From assembly GCF_016482785.1 (NCBI RefSeq), contig NZ_JAEMXM010000008.1, forward strand, positions 140,898 through 204,897: 64,000 nucleotides of DNA. Reading direction: 5' to 3'. Of this stretch, positions 50,682 through 59,409 are shown piece by piece. Numbering within the stretch: position 1 is the first letter of the stretch; each line of letters starts with the position of its first letter. A program made the position numbers and the translations under genes. Under the pieces are notes generated by a model. The model was not told the origin of the DNA. It searched no databases and worked only from the letters and a program-made list of their open reading frames with translations. The DNA is from Paenibacillus alkalitolerans. Its GTDB lineage: Bacteria > Bacillota > Bacilli > Paenibacillales > YIM-B00363.

Positions 50682-51374
50682 ATGAGAACGAAAGTGGTGC
50701 TGGCGCTCGCGATTGTCATGGGCGCCGTAACGACAGTGCTGTTTTATCAGTACATGAGCAAATATCAGCAAGAATCGGCCGTGACTGAAGCTTTCGTTGA
50801 AGTCGTGACGGCGAAAGAGACGATCGCGAAGAACGAACGAATCGTCCGTTCCAAGCTTGCGATAGCCCGCGTGCCTGAATTGGGCGTTCACGCCAACGCC
50901 GTTCGAGACATGTCGATGGCGGAGGGGAAGCTGGCGGACTCGGACATTGCGGCAGGCGAGGTAATTGTTTCCCATCGCCTTACCGACGCGAAAGAAGAAG
51001 CTCTCTTCGTGTCCCGCAAAATTAAAGAAGGGCACAGAGCCGTCTCCATCGGGGTAAACATTGTTCAGACGGTAGCGAATTTAATCGAGCCTGAAGATTA
51101 TGTGGATGTGGTTGTCAGCAAAAAGGTTGCCGGGAGCGAGCAAATGGACACCGAGCTGCTATTCGAGAAGGTGCGGGTATTAGCGATAGGAAGACGGATG
51201 ATCGAAAGCGATATGGAAACGCAATATGTAGAATACAGCAACGTTACTCTCGAGCTTGACCGGAATCAGTCGGTAAAGCTCGTGGACGCATACGTGAACG
51301 GCACGCTCCATCTTACGCTTCATACCCGTGTAAACAATGGACAACCGGCTGCGGATTCACAGAAAACGAAGTAA
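50682..51374 (+). CDS. cpaB: Flp pilus assembly protein CpaB (RcpC)
   Basis: A 230-residue periplasmic-type/envelope protein with an N-terminal membrane anchor (about 5-25) and an SAF domain (EVVTAKETIAKNERIVRSKL, LADSDIAAGEVIVSHRL) followed by the RcpC-like part (GHRAVSIGVNIVQTVANLIEPEDYVDVVV, core LIEPEDYVDV). It helps organise or stabilise the pilus channel in Gram-negatives; in Gram-positives its job is less clear. Seventeen bases after the tadG-like stop. Confidence 0.9.
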   Translation: MRTKVVLALAIVMGAVTTVLFYQYMSKYQQESAVTEAFVEVVTAKETIAKNERIVRSKLAIARVPELGVHANAVRDMSMAEGKLADSDIAAGEVIVSHRLTDAKEEALFVSRKIKEGHRAVSIGVNIVQTVANLIEPEDYVDVVVSKKVAGSEQMDTELLFEKVRVLAIGRRMIESDMETQYVEYSNVTLELDRNQSVKLVDAYVNGTLHLTLHTRVNNGQPAADSQKTK

Positions 51375-51434
51375 GAAAAACTTCAATCGAAGTAATTTCA
51401 GATTTACAGTTTGATGAAAGGAGAGTCGGAACGA

Positions 51435-52265
51435 ATGAGCGAAGGAGAAACGGCAAAAAGCAAAGGATTCCGCGGCGAGATGATCGCGGTAATCAGCGCC
51501 AAAGGCGGCGTCGGGCGTACGGTTGTGACAACCAATTTGTCTGTGGCGCTTTCGAAAAAGAATGTTAAAGTCGGCGTTATTGACGGGAGCTTCCAGTTCG
51601 GAGATATTTGCCTCGCTCTTGATCTACACCCCACGTTCAGCATCAAAGACGTCGTAGAATCCATCGATGAGCTGGATTCATTCGGTTTGTCCGGATTCCT
51701 CATGCATCATCCCAGCGGCGTCAAAGTGTTGGCCGCTCCCGACCGGCCGGAATATGCCGATCTTGTCACACCGGAAGTCATTTCCAAAGCGTGCGATCTC
51801 ATGCTGTCGCAGCACGATTATGTCATCGTCGATACCGGTGTCGGGCTTCATGAAAAAAATTTGCATATCGTTGAAAAAGCGGACCAAATCTTCTTGCTGA
51901 CCAATTTGGAAATGGCGACGATGAAGAACACCAAGCTTATGTTGGATACGTTGGAGCTTCTCGGATTCCAGAGCAAAGTGCAGGTTGTCGTCAACCGGTC
52001 CAATATGGAAAGCGTTATTCAAGCATCCGATGTTCCCGATATTCTGGGCGTTGAGATAGGCTTGTATATTCCGAATCAATTTCAGATCGTCTCCCAGTCG
52101 CTTAATGTCGGGATTCCGTTTGTTGTGAACGAAGGGAAGTCGGACGTAGCGAAGGCGGTTTTCAAAATAGCCGAGCATTTGATTTCACGAAGGGAAATCA
52201 CGTTCTTTAAGCCGAAGACGCCGAACTTTCTGCAAACTCTATTTTCCAAACCGAAAGTGCTCTAA
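51435..52265 (+). CDS. cpaE: CpaE/TadZ-like ParA-type ATPase
   Basis: A 276-residue cytoplasmic MinD/ParA-family ATPase that localises the pilus machine. The deviant Walker A is SAKGGVGRTV: KGGVG is kept but Lys-Thr/Ser is replaced by Arg-Thr, an atypical feature also found in some TadZ proteins with weak ATP hydrolysis. Walker A' region VIDGSFQFGD and Walker B DYVIVDTG follow. The N-terminal receiver domain of Caulobacter CpaE is absent. The start at 51435 is nine bases after AAAGGAGAG. Confidence 0.88.
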   Translation: MSEGETAKSKGFRGEMIAVISAKGGVGRTVVTTNLSVALSKKNVKVGVIDGSFQFGDICLALDLHPTFSIKDVVESIDELDSFGLSGFLMHHPSGVKVLAAPDRPEYADLVTPEVISKACDLMLSQHDYVIVDTGVGLHEKNLHIVEKADQIFLLTNLEMATMKNTKLMLDTLELLGFQSKVQVVVNRSNMESVIQASDVPDILGVEIGLYIPNQFQIVSQSLNVGIPFVVNEGKSDVAKAVFKIAEHLISRREITFFKPKTPNFLQTLFSKPKVL

Positions 52266-52283
52266 TCGACAGGGGGTGACCGG

Positions 52284-53717
52284 ATGAGTTTATTGGATCG
52301 AATTCAAGCGAAACGGCCTGAAATCACGGAACAACAGAAGGAAGACGCCGTTACTGCGGATGGGCAGCGAACGCCGAAGAAAGATCTGATGGCTTCGTTT
52401 CGAGAATTGAAAAGGCCGGATTCGCCGGCAAAACCGAAAGAACAAGCGCCGCGCATTACGAAGCATCAAGAGTTAAAAAACCGGCTGCATAAACAGATTC
52501 TGGATGAGATGCAGAACGCTCCGGTAGAGGAGATTATTCCGAAGCTCGATTCCATGGCGATCGAAATCATTAAAGAAGACGAGACGTTCCGCGGAGCGAT
52601 TGACCGGAAGAAAGTAGTCGAGGAGATCGTCAACGATTTGACGGGCTTCGGTCCGATAAATCCTTTGCTGTTGGATCCTGAAGTGAGCGAAGTGATGGTC
52701 AACGGACCGAATCAGGTTTACGTCGAACGCGCCGGCAAGGTTGAACTTTCCGGTGTGCAGTTTCGGGATAACGATCATGTGATGGCGGTTGTCGACCGTA
52801 TTGTGGCTCCAATCGGAAGACGAATTGACGAATCGAGCCCGATGGTCGATGCCCGGTTGCCGGACGGCTCGCGTGTGAATGTTATCATTCCGCCGCTTGC
52901 GCTTAACGGCCCGACGATCACCATAAGGAAATTTTCTCAAGACCCTTATACGATAGAAGACCTCATTCGATTCGGTACGCTTACCGAGGAGATGGCGACG
53001 TTCCTTGAAGCCTGTGTAAAGGCGCGGCTAAACATCTTTGTCAGCGGCGGAACCGGCTCGGGAAAAACGACGACGTTAAACGTACTTTCCAGCTGCATTC
53101 CAAGCGACGAACGTATCGTTACTATTGAGGATGCCGCGGAGTTAAAGCTATGGCAGGAGCATGTCGTCTCGCTTGAATCGAGACCTCCGAATATTGAAGG
53201 TAAAGGCGCAATCACGATTCGCGATCTGGTTAGGAACTCTTTGCGGATGCGCCCGGAAAGAGTCGTCATCGGGGAGGTGCGCGGAGGAGAGGCGCTGGAC
53301 ATGCTGCAAGCGATGAATACGGGTCATGACGGGTCGCTCGCGACAGGCCACTCGAACTCCCCGCGCGACATGATTTCCCGATTGGAGACGATGGTTCTTA
53401 TGGCGGGAATCGAATTGCCGGTGAAGGCGATTCGGGAGCAAATCGCAGGCGCGCTCGATCTCATTATCCATCAGTCCCGCTTGAAAGACGGTACTCGCAA
53501 GATAACACACATTACGGAAGTTCAAGGGCTTGAAGGCGATACGGTCGTTTTGCAAGATATATTCGTATTTCAACAACAGGGAGTGGACATCTCAGGGAAA
53601 ATCATCGGGCGGTTGGTGCCCACCGGCGTGCGGCCGAAATTTTACGAACGGTTGGAAACATCGGGGATTTATATTCCGACATCGGTGTTCATCGACCGGG
53701 AGGAGTGGGCCGGATGA
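52284..53717 (+). CDS. cpaF: Tad pilus assembly ATPase (CpaF/TadA)
   Basis: Hexameric secretion ATPase powering pilus extension (and probably retraction). At 477 residues it has an N-terminal helical domain, then GFGPINPLLLDPEVSEVMVNGPN, Walker A SGGTGSGKTT, Asp box TIEDAAEL, Walker B MRPERVVIGEVRGGEALDML (with Glu) and His box MNTGHDGSLATGHSNSP. All motifs are intact. RBS AGGGGGTGA. The stop overlaps tadB. Confidence 0.95.
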   Translation: MSLLDRIQAKRPEITEQQKEDAVTADGQRTPKKDLMASFRELKRPDSPAKPKEQAPRITKHQELKNRLHKQILDEMQNAPVEEIIPKLDSMAIEIIKEDETFRGAIDRKKVVEEIVNDLTGFGPINPLLLDPEVSEVMVNGPNQVYVERAGKVELSGVQFRDNDHVMAVVDRIVAPIGRRIDESSPMVDARLPDGSRVNVIIPPLALNGPTITIRKFSQDPYTIEDLIRFGTLTEEMATFLEACVKARLNIFVSGGTGSGKTTTLNVLSSCIPSDERIVTIEDAAELKLWQEHVVSLESRPPNIEGKGAITIRDLVRNSLRMRPERVVIGEVRGGEALDMLQAMNTGHDGSLATGHSNSPRDMISRLETMVLMAGIELPVKAIREQIAGALDLIIHQSRLKDGTRKITHITEVQGLEGDTVVLQDIFVFQQQGVDISGKIIGRLVPTGVRPKFYERLETSGIYIPTSVFIDREEWAG

Positions 53718-54682
53718 TATACTTGATGGTCCTCTTTTTCGCTTTAACCGTGTTTCTCCTCTCTTATTATTTATTCTCTCGCGTTCTGTTATCAGACCGC
53801 AGACTGCAAAAGCGGATGAAAAGATACCTGCAGCTGGACGCCGACGGGAAGCGGCCGATCGAGCGGCGTAAATTCGATTTGTTTGTCCAAATACAAAGCT
53901 CCAAAAGAGCCGTTAAAGAAAAGGTACTTACCAAGAAAAACAACGCGAAGCTGGAAGATGCGCTAACCCGCGCAGGAATCGCTCTCAAACCGGAAGAATT
54001 CGTAATGTACCAGTGGATCATCATGGCACTGGCGGCGGGAATCGGGTATGTTGTGACATCGCAATGGTTATTTATCTTCGCGGGACTGGCGGCAGGTTGG
54101 TTCGGACCACGATGGTGGCTTCGGCGAAAGCAGGCGAGCCGGTTGAAGGATTTTAACGACGGGCTGCCCGATATGATAACGACGCTCATCAGCTCTCTGC
54201 GTGCAGGCTTTAGCTTTGCTCAGTCGTTGACGACCGTCGTTGACGAAGCGGAAGAACCGATCAAGTCGGAAATCGATATCGTGCTTAAGGAAATGCAGTA
54301 CGGGGCTACGATGGAAGCGGCGCTGCACTCGTTGAAAGAGCGGATGCCAAGCGAAGACTTGGAGTTGATGATTCAAGCGATATTGATTCAGAAGCAAGTC
54401 GGGGGCAATTTGGCGACTATTATGGAAACGATCGTGAGCACCATCAGGGACCGGAATAAAATTCAGCGTCATCTTCGGACGCTTACGGCACAAGGACGAT
54501 TGTCAGGCCTGGTGATCGGATTGCTTCCGCTCGGCATCTCCATAATAATTTATTTTATGGAGCCGAAGCATATCATGACGCTGTTTCAGCACCCGGTAGG
54601 CATCGCCATGGTTGTCGCGGGAATTATTTCGGGTACGATCGGGTTCCTGCTTATTAGGAAAGTAACGACGATCGAGGTGTAA
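53714..54682 (+). CDS. tadB: Tad pilus platform protein TadB
   Basis: A 322-residue inner-membrane platform protein of the GspF/T2SSF family. One N-terminal helix, two central helices (about 100-140), a cytoplasmic T2SSF domain (FNDGLPDMITTLISSLRAGF, IQKQVGGNLATIME) and two C-terminal helices. Start is the ATG overlapping the cpaF stop (ATGA), 8 bases after GGGAGGAG. Partner of TadC and CpaF. Confidence 0.92.
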   Translation: MIYLMVLFFALTVFLLSYYLFSRVLLSDRRLQKRMKRYLQLDADGKRPIERRKFDLFVQIQSSKRAVKEKVLTKKNNAKLEDALTRAGIALKPEEFVMYQWIIMALAAGIGYVVTSQWLFIFAGLAAGWFGPRWWLRRKQASRLKDFNDGLPDMITTLISSLRAGFSFAQSLTTVVDEAEEPIKSEIDIVLKEMQYGATMEAALHSLKERMPSEDLELMIQAILIQKQVGGNLATIMETIVSTIRDRNKIQRHLRTLTAQGRLSGLVIGLLPLGISIIIYFMEPKHIMTLFQHPVGIAMVVAGIISGTIGFLLIRKVTTIEV

Positions 54683-54686
54683 TGCG

Positions 54687-55634
54687 ATGTTTATGTTATA
54701 TGCTGCGTTTTTTATCACGATAACGTTAGCCGTTTATGCGGTTTATGCGATTCCTAATGAGCGTAAACAACGGGTGAAGAACCGTCTTGCCCACATTATG
54801 GGCGACGGCAAGGGGACGGCAAGCAATGAGGCAGCAGCTGCAACTGGTGCCGCAGAGGAAAAGCCGGCGCTGATAAAGAGGATGCTGGGGGCGGTCTTCA
54901 CTCGCTTTCGCCGCCGTTTTCGTCAACGGATCGACGAGCGTAAACAGGAGAAAATCGATCTTCTCATTTTGCAGGCAGGGAGACCTCACGGAATGTCGGT
55001 TGTGGAATTCCGTCTCGTACAGATGGCTTTACTCGCCGCTTGTCCGGCAATCGGCATACTGTACAGCGTATTCTTATTGCGTCTAAGTTTAGGCGTCACG
55101 ATCCTTATTGTGTTTGGCGCGGTTATTGCGGCGTGGAGACTGCCTTATGTTTATTTGTCAGGGAAGATTAAGAAGCGGGGCCGCAAAGCGATTCGCGAGC
55201 TGCCGGACGCTCTCGACTTGCTGACCGTAAGCTTGGAGGCAGGCCTCGGGTTCGATTCGGCGCTCGGAAAACTCGCATCTAAGAAAGAAGGAGTTTTGAC
55301 AACGGAATTCCATAGATGCTTGGAAGAAATACGGCTCGGCCGAACGCGCCGGGAAGCTCTGATCGGCGTTCGCGACCGCGTTCCGATTGACGAAATGCGG
55401 TCGCTGGTAGGAAGTATATTGCAAGCGGAAAAACTGGGTGTCGGAATGGTGCAGGTGCTGCGGGTCCAATCCTCTGAAATGAGAGACCGGCGGAAGCAGC
55501 GCGCCGAAGAGCAAGCGATGAAGGCGCCGATTAAGATGCTGTTCCCTCTCGTCATCTTTGTGTTTCCGTGTCTCTTTATCGTTCTGCTCGGACCGATACT
55601 TATCCAGTTCGTAGAAACGTTCAGCGGGAGCTAG
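54687..55634 (+). CDS. tadC: Tad pilus platform protein TadC
   Basis: Second GspF-family platform protein, 315 residues, with the same layout as TadB: N-terminal helix, central helix pair, T2SSF domain (IRELPDALDLLTVSLEAGLG, LQAEKLGVGMVQVL) and C-terminal helices ending LLGPILIQFVETF. An Ala-rich linker of about 30 residues (35-65) is unusual. It is the last gene of the operon; a hairpin follows. Confidence 0.92.
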   Translation: MFMLYAAFFITITLAVYAVYAIPNERKQRVKNRLAHIMGDGKGTASNEAAAATGAAEEKPALIKRMLGAVFTRFRRRFRQRIDERKQEKIDLLILQAGRPHGMSVVEFRLVQMALLAACPAIGILYSVFLLRLSLGVTILIVFGAVIAAWRLPYVYLSGKIKKRGRKAIRELPDALDLLTVSLEAGLGFDSALGKLASKKEGVLTTEFHRCLEEIRLGRTRREALIGVRDRVPIDEMRSLVGSILQAEKLGVGMVQVLRVQSSEMRDRRKQRAEEQAMKAPIKMLFPLVIFVFPCLFIVLLGPILIQFVETFSGS

Positions 55635-55647
55635 ATTCCATACAGCG

Positions 55648-55673
55648 ATCCCGGGGCAGGGAGTCCCCGGGAT
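55648..55673. terminator. Hairpin between convergent tadC and trhO
   Basis: ATCCCGGGG and CCCCGGGAT pair perfectly. No T-run follows on either strand, so termination efficiency is uncertain. Confidence 0.5.
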
Positions 55674-55680
55674 TAACGCG

Positions 55681-56598
55681 TCAGCTCATTCTGGAAGCCT
55701 GCAGCTGCTCGTCTTTCTCCGCGCATTCCGCGGAGCAGTAACCGCCGTGCTCTTCTTCGCACTTATCGCACACAATATGGTGGTTATGGCAGAAATCGTA
55801 CGTGCAGTTGATGTATTTCTCGGACGGTGTGCCGCAATGAAGACACTTGCCGACCACCGTCGCTTCCTCGGTATAATTAACGGGAACAACGATTCTCTCG
55901 TCGAACACATACATTTTGCCGTCAAATAAACGACCCTTCACTTCAGGATCTTTGCTGTATGTCGCGATGCCTCCGTCCAGCTGGGCAACGTCTTTAAACC
56001 CTTCTCTCAGCAGGAAACCGGAGAGCTTCTCGCAGCGTATGCCGCCGGTGCAATAAGTAAGTATCTTCTTATCCTTGTGCTGGCTCAGGTTTTCACGGAT
56101 CCATTCCGGGAATTCTCGGAACGATTCGACCTCGGGACGAATCGCGTTGCGGAAGTGTCCCACGTCATACTCGTAATCGTTGCGTCCGTCCAATACGATC
56201 ACATCTTCCTGCTGCAGCGCCTCGTAAAATTCCCTCGGTTTCAAGCGCTTGCCGGTCAACTCATTCGGATTAATGTCATCTTCCAACCGGAACGTGACAA
56301 GCTCCGACCGCGGGCGTACGAACATTTTCTTAAATGCGTGCTCTTCGGCCTCGTCAATCTTAAACACCATATCGCTGAACATGGGATTCGCGTGCATCGT
56401 GTTCATGTAATTTTCGGTTTGTTCCACCGTTCCCGATACCGTTCCGTTAATTCCTTCGTGAGCGACGAGGATTCGCCCTTTCAATCCGAGTTCCTTACAG
56501 AAGGCAAGGTGTTCCTTCGCGAACTCCTCGTGATTCTCGATAGGCACGTACTTATAGTAAAGTAGAATTCGATAAGGTTTGGTCGTTGTCGCAGTCAT
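55681..56598 (-). CDS. trhO: tRNA uridine(34) hydroxylase TrhO (rhodanese family)
   Basis: Oxygen-dependent enzyme that makes 5-hydroxyuridine at the wobble position of certain tRNAs. The 305-residue protein has an N-terminal acylphosphatase-like domain ([28 protein letters not shown]), a rhodanese domain with catalytic Cys in [16 protein letters not shown], and a C-terminal cysteine-rich region ([24 protein letters not shown]) typical of the Bacillales YbfQ subgroup and probably zinc-binding. Convergent with tadC. Confidence 0.95.
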   Translation of the reverse strand: MTATTTKPYRILLYYKYVPIENHEEFAKEHLAFCKELGLKGRILVAHEGINGTVSGTVEQTENYMNTMHANPMFSDMVFKIDEAEEHAFKKMFVRPRSELVTFRLEDDINPNELTGKRLKPREFYEALQQEDVIVLDGRNDYEYDVGHFRNAIRPEVESFREFPEWIRENLSQHKDKKILTYCTGGIRCEKLSGFLLREGFKDVAQLDGGIATYSKDPEVKGRLFDGKMYVFDERIVVPVNYTEEATVVGKCLHCGTPSEKYINCTYDFCHNHHIVCDKCEEEHGGYCSAECAEKDEQLQASRMS

Positions 56599-56691
56599 TT
56601 CTCGGTCACCTTTATTGGAAAAAATGTAGTACCATTATCTTAACATAACGCGCATGAAAACTCATAATTGCAGCCGCAGGCCGGAACAAAC

Positions 56692-56731
56692 AAAAAAGCC
56701 GCCCGTTCTCCAAGAACGCAGGCAGCTTTGT
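56692..56731 (-). terminator. Terminator of motAB
   Basis: On the minus strand AAAGCTGCCTGCGTTCT-TGG-AGAACGGGCGGCTTTTTTG forms an interrupted stem ending in a T-run, five bases after the motB stop. Confidence 0.82.
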
Positions 56732-56735
56732 TGTT

Positions 56736-57503
56736 TTACTTAATATTGCGGACGATCGACACTTCCACGCGGCGGTTTTTCGACCGGCCTTCCGCGGTGT
56801 CGTTTGTGGCAACAGGCTTATACTCCCCGTACCCGACGCTGCTAAAGCGCTCCGGACCTACGTTCTTGTTTTCCAATATAACCGCAAGCAGGTTTAAGGC
56901 GCGTTCCGTGCTAAGGTGGAAGTTGGACGGGAATTGCGACGTGTTGATCGGCACGTTATCGGTATGGCCTGCAACAACGACTTCGTAATTCGTGTATTGC
57001 TCCAACAATTTCGAGATCGATACGGCAAGCTCGCGTGATTCCGGCTTTAACGCGGCGCTTCCGGATGCGAATAAAGTGTTGTCGCTGATTGTGATCTTCA
57101 ACTGTTGATTGTCCAGACGTGTTTCCAATTGATTCGTCAACCCGTTGTCGTCGATAAATTGATCGATCTTCTTCTTAAGCTCAAGCAGCTCTTGCGTTTC
57201 TTTCGTCCGCTGCTTCTCCAGCTCGGCCTGTTCGATATCGGATTCCGACTTGTCTTTCGTGTCGATTCCCACATTTATATCTGATGGAACCGGCGAGGCA
57301 TTGTCGAAGAAGCTTTTCCCGCCGCTGAGAGCGGACATGAACGACTTCCTGATTTCTTCAAACTTCTTCTGGTCGATCTGACTGGAGGCGAACAGTACGA
57401 TAAAGAGCGCCAGCAAGAGCGTCAGCAAATCCGCGTACGGTATCAGCCATGTTTCGTCCATGTGTTCTTCATGGTCATGCTGTTTGTGCTGCTTTCTGCG
57501 CAC
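56736..57503 (-). CDS. motB: Flagellar motor stator protein MotB
   Basis: Proton-channel and peptidoglycan-anchoring stator subunit, 255 residues. The single membrane helix follows ETWLIPYADLLTLLLALFIVLF with the essential proton-binding Asp25. The C-terminal OmpA-like domain has AGHTDNVPI and LSTERALNLLAVIL with GYGEYKPVATNDTAEGRSKNRRVEV (core NRRVEV). Overlaps motA by 29 bases. Confidence 0.95.
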   Translation of the reverse strand: MRRKQHKQHDHEEHMDETWLIPYADLLTLLLALFIVLFASSQIDQKKFEEIRKSFMSALSGGKSFFDNASPVPSDINVGIDTKDKSESDIEQAELEKQRTKETQELLELKKKIDQFIDDNGLTNQLETRLDNQQLKITISDNTLFASGSAALKPESRELAVSISKLLEQYTNYEVVVAGHTDNVPINTSQFPSNFHLSTERALNLLAVILENKNVGPERFSSVGYGEYKPVATNDTAEGRSKNRRVEVSIVRNIK

Positions 57504-58287
57504 CGGCGGCTTCCCCTTTCTGTTCCGCCAATCTCTCGGTCGGAGTTAAGTAAACGGAGAGCTTCTGGTGAATCGCAATGGTGGAGACGCCCGATTGGAT
57601 GGAGAGTAGACCTTCCACCATCATCGTCCTTAGCAAAATTTCTTGTTTGGACAGCCGCTTCAATTTGTTTGCAATCGGATGCCAAAGAACGTATCCGGAG
57701 AAAATTCCGAGCAGCGTCGCGATAAACGCGGCGGCGATGGAGTGGCCGAGCTTCTCGATGTCGGTCAAGTTGCCGAGAGCGGCTATGAGGCCGATAACGG
57801 CGCCAAGCACCCCAAGCGTAGGAGCGTATGTGCCGGCTTGGGAAAATATGAGGGCGCCGGTCTTATGCCGTTCTTCCGTTGCGCTCAGCTCTTCCATAAG
57901 AACGTCATGCACGAAATCCTGGTCGTTGCCGTCAATAATCATGCGCATGCCGTTGCGGAGAAACATATCTTCGATTTCATCCACTTTGCTTTCTAAAGCA
58001 AGCAATCCTTCACGCCGCGTAATGGTTGCCCATTCCATAAACATGCTGATAATTTGCGATTTCTGCGGAAGCTTCTGGCCTACGACGGCGATCTTCAGCA
58101 GCTTGGGGAATCTTCCGATTTCCGACATCGGAAATCCGATAAACAGCGATGCGGCGGTGCCCACGAATATGATCATATAAGCGGCAGGGTTGTTAACCAG
58201 GTTTATCAAATCGGCGCCTTTCATCACCATACCGACGCAAACCGACAATACACCGAGCACCAAGCCGATTATCGTTGATTTTTCCAT
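57475..58287 (-). CDS. motA: Flagellar motor stator protein MotA
   Basis: Membrane stator subunit of 270 residues with four helices. Conserved prolines in the channel helices (APTLGVLGAVIGLIAAL) and the cytoplasmic loop charged residues (ESKVDEIEDMF; RNGMRMIIDG) that interact with FliG are visible. MotA/MotB with Asp25 and no sodium-type signature suggests proton drive. Preceded by a sigma-D-like -10 element. The rest of the flagellar genes are outside the window. Confidence 0.95.
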   Translation of the reverse strand: MEKSTIIGLVLGVLSVCVGMVMKGADLINLVNNPAAYMIIFVGTAASLFIGFPMSEIGRFPKLLKIAVVGQKLPQKSQIISMFMEWATITRREGLLALESKVDEIEDMFLRNGMRMIIDGNDQDFVHDVLMEELSATEERHKTGALIFSQAGTYAPTLGVLGAVIGLIAALGNLTDIEKLGHSIAAAFIATLLGIFSGYVLWHPIANKLKRLSKQEILLRTMMVEGLLSIQSGVSTIAIHQKLSVYLTPTERLAEQKGEAAGAQKAAQTA

Positions 58288-58332
58288 TAAAGCACTCTCC
58301 TCATCCTACTGTAAGCACTAGTCTATTAGTCT

Positions 58333-58359
58333 ATATCGGCACGCGGGGCGTTTCATTGT
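58333..58359 (-). promoter_or_regulatory. Sigma-D (SigD) type promoter of motAB
   Basis: GCCGATAT on the minus strand (58340-58333) is an exact match to the motility sigma factor -10. The -35 at the 15-base spacing is ACAA instead of TAAA, so the match is half good. It lies 45 bases before motA. Confidence 0.55.
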
Positions 58360-58457
58360 AGTACATTTTCAAAGAAAAACTTCCTGATCCCGGTATTTAA
58401 GCTTAAAATAATAAGAGCGCGAAAAGACGGCATTCACGTGCCGGGGAGGGTGTTTTC

Positions 58458-58775
58458 ATGAGCAATATAAAGAAACTGACGGAAGACGAGATCGTTGGCA
58501 AAATGTCCGCGTTATCGGAAACGAAGTGGGAGCGAAAAGACGGCAAGTGGCTGGAGAAGAAGTACCGGTTCTCCTCGTTCCCGGATGCTCTCCGGTTCGT
58601 TAACAGAATCGGCGAAGAAGCCGAGCGCGCGGTTCACCATCCGTTCATCTCGATCGATTACAAATTGGTTACGCTGCGGTTGACGACTTGGCACGCGGGC
58701 GGCTTGACCGCGCTTGACTTCGCTGCGGCCGCAGCTTACGACTCAATCTACGATTCGTTCCAAACCATGCAATAA
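58458..58775 (+). CDS. phhB: 4a-hydroxytetrahydrobiopterin dehydratase
   Basis: A 105-residue pterin-4a-carbinolamine dehydratase. The active-site motif AERAVHHPFISIDYKLVTLRL carries the two essential histidines (His60, His61), and TTWHAGGLTALDF the following conserved segment. It recycles the pterin cofactor of aromatic amino acid hydroxylases; none is visible here, so a DcoH-like or Moco-related role is possible. RBS GGGGAGGGTG. Overlaps the 3' end of the convergent GNAT gene by 28 bases. Confidence 0.93.
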   Translation: MSNIKKLTEDEIVGKMSALSETKWERKDGKWLEKKYRFSSFPDALRFVNRIGEEAERAVHHPFISIDYKLVTLRLTTWHAGGLTALDFAAAAAYDSIYDSFQTMQ

Positions 58776-59260
58776 GTGAGTACCGGTCCGCGGCTCGTCG
58801 GCAATTCGTATGTATCGGCAATCGTAAAGCCGGCCCGCTCGTAAGCGGCGACCGCCCGCCGGTTGTCCGCGGCCACTTCAAGATCGACCGCCCAGCCGGG
58901 AAACAGCCGAAGCGCATATGATGCCGCGGCTTTCGCGAACGCCGCGCCGATTCCGCGCCCCTGTCCGCATAAGTCGGGGCGCAGACCTAAACCGAGCCGT
59001 ATGGTGCCGGCCCGGCCGTCTTCCGCAAGCGGAAACCATTGCGCGAAGCCGCACAGCTCGTCCGCGATCATGGCGCTACGGTATTGTTCGGCCCTAATAT
59101 GAGGGTCCGCCAGTTCTTTGCCGAGCCGGACGAGCTCCTCCCACGGTTCCCAGTTGTACCGGTCGTATGGCGGCTCGTACCTCCATGCGCAGATGGCCTG
59201 CGCGTGGGCTTCCGTCATCGGCACGAAGTCGAACCGGATTTGTTCGCGTTCCGCATTCAT
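58748..59260 (-). CDS. GNAT-family N-acetyltransferase
   Basis: A 170-residue acetyltransferase. It begins with FVPMTEAHAQAICAWRYEPPYDRYN, continues with FAQWFPLAEDGRAGTIRLGLGLRPDLCGQGRGIGAAF (acetyl-CoA loop Q-x-x-G-x-G/A as GQGRGIG) and DLEVAADNRRAVAAYERAGF. Acyl acceptor unknown. Start at 59260 is favoured by AAGGAAC ten bases upstream; the longer frame to 59311 has no site. Confidence 0.88.
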   Translation of the reverse strand: MNAEREQIRFDFVPMTEAHAQAICAWRYEPPYDRYNWEPWEELVRLGKELADPHIRAEQYRSAMIADELCGFAQWFPLAEDGRAGTIRLGLGLRPDLCGQGRGIGAAFAKAAASYALRLFPGWAVDLEVAADNRRAVAAYERAGFTIADTYELPTSRGPVLTYCMVWNES

Positions 59261-59409
59261 CGGCTGCACGTTCCTTTTTTCACAGGATCGGGGGCTTATA
59301 CGCACACACATGATTATACATTATCGCCCGCTCTTCTCACATGAGCGTCGTTCTGGTATGCTTAAGTTACTTTTTGTTGGAAAAGCGGGAATGGAAAGGA
59401 TGGACGTCA

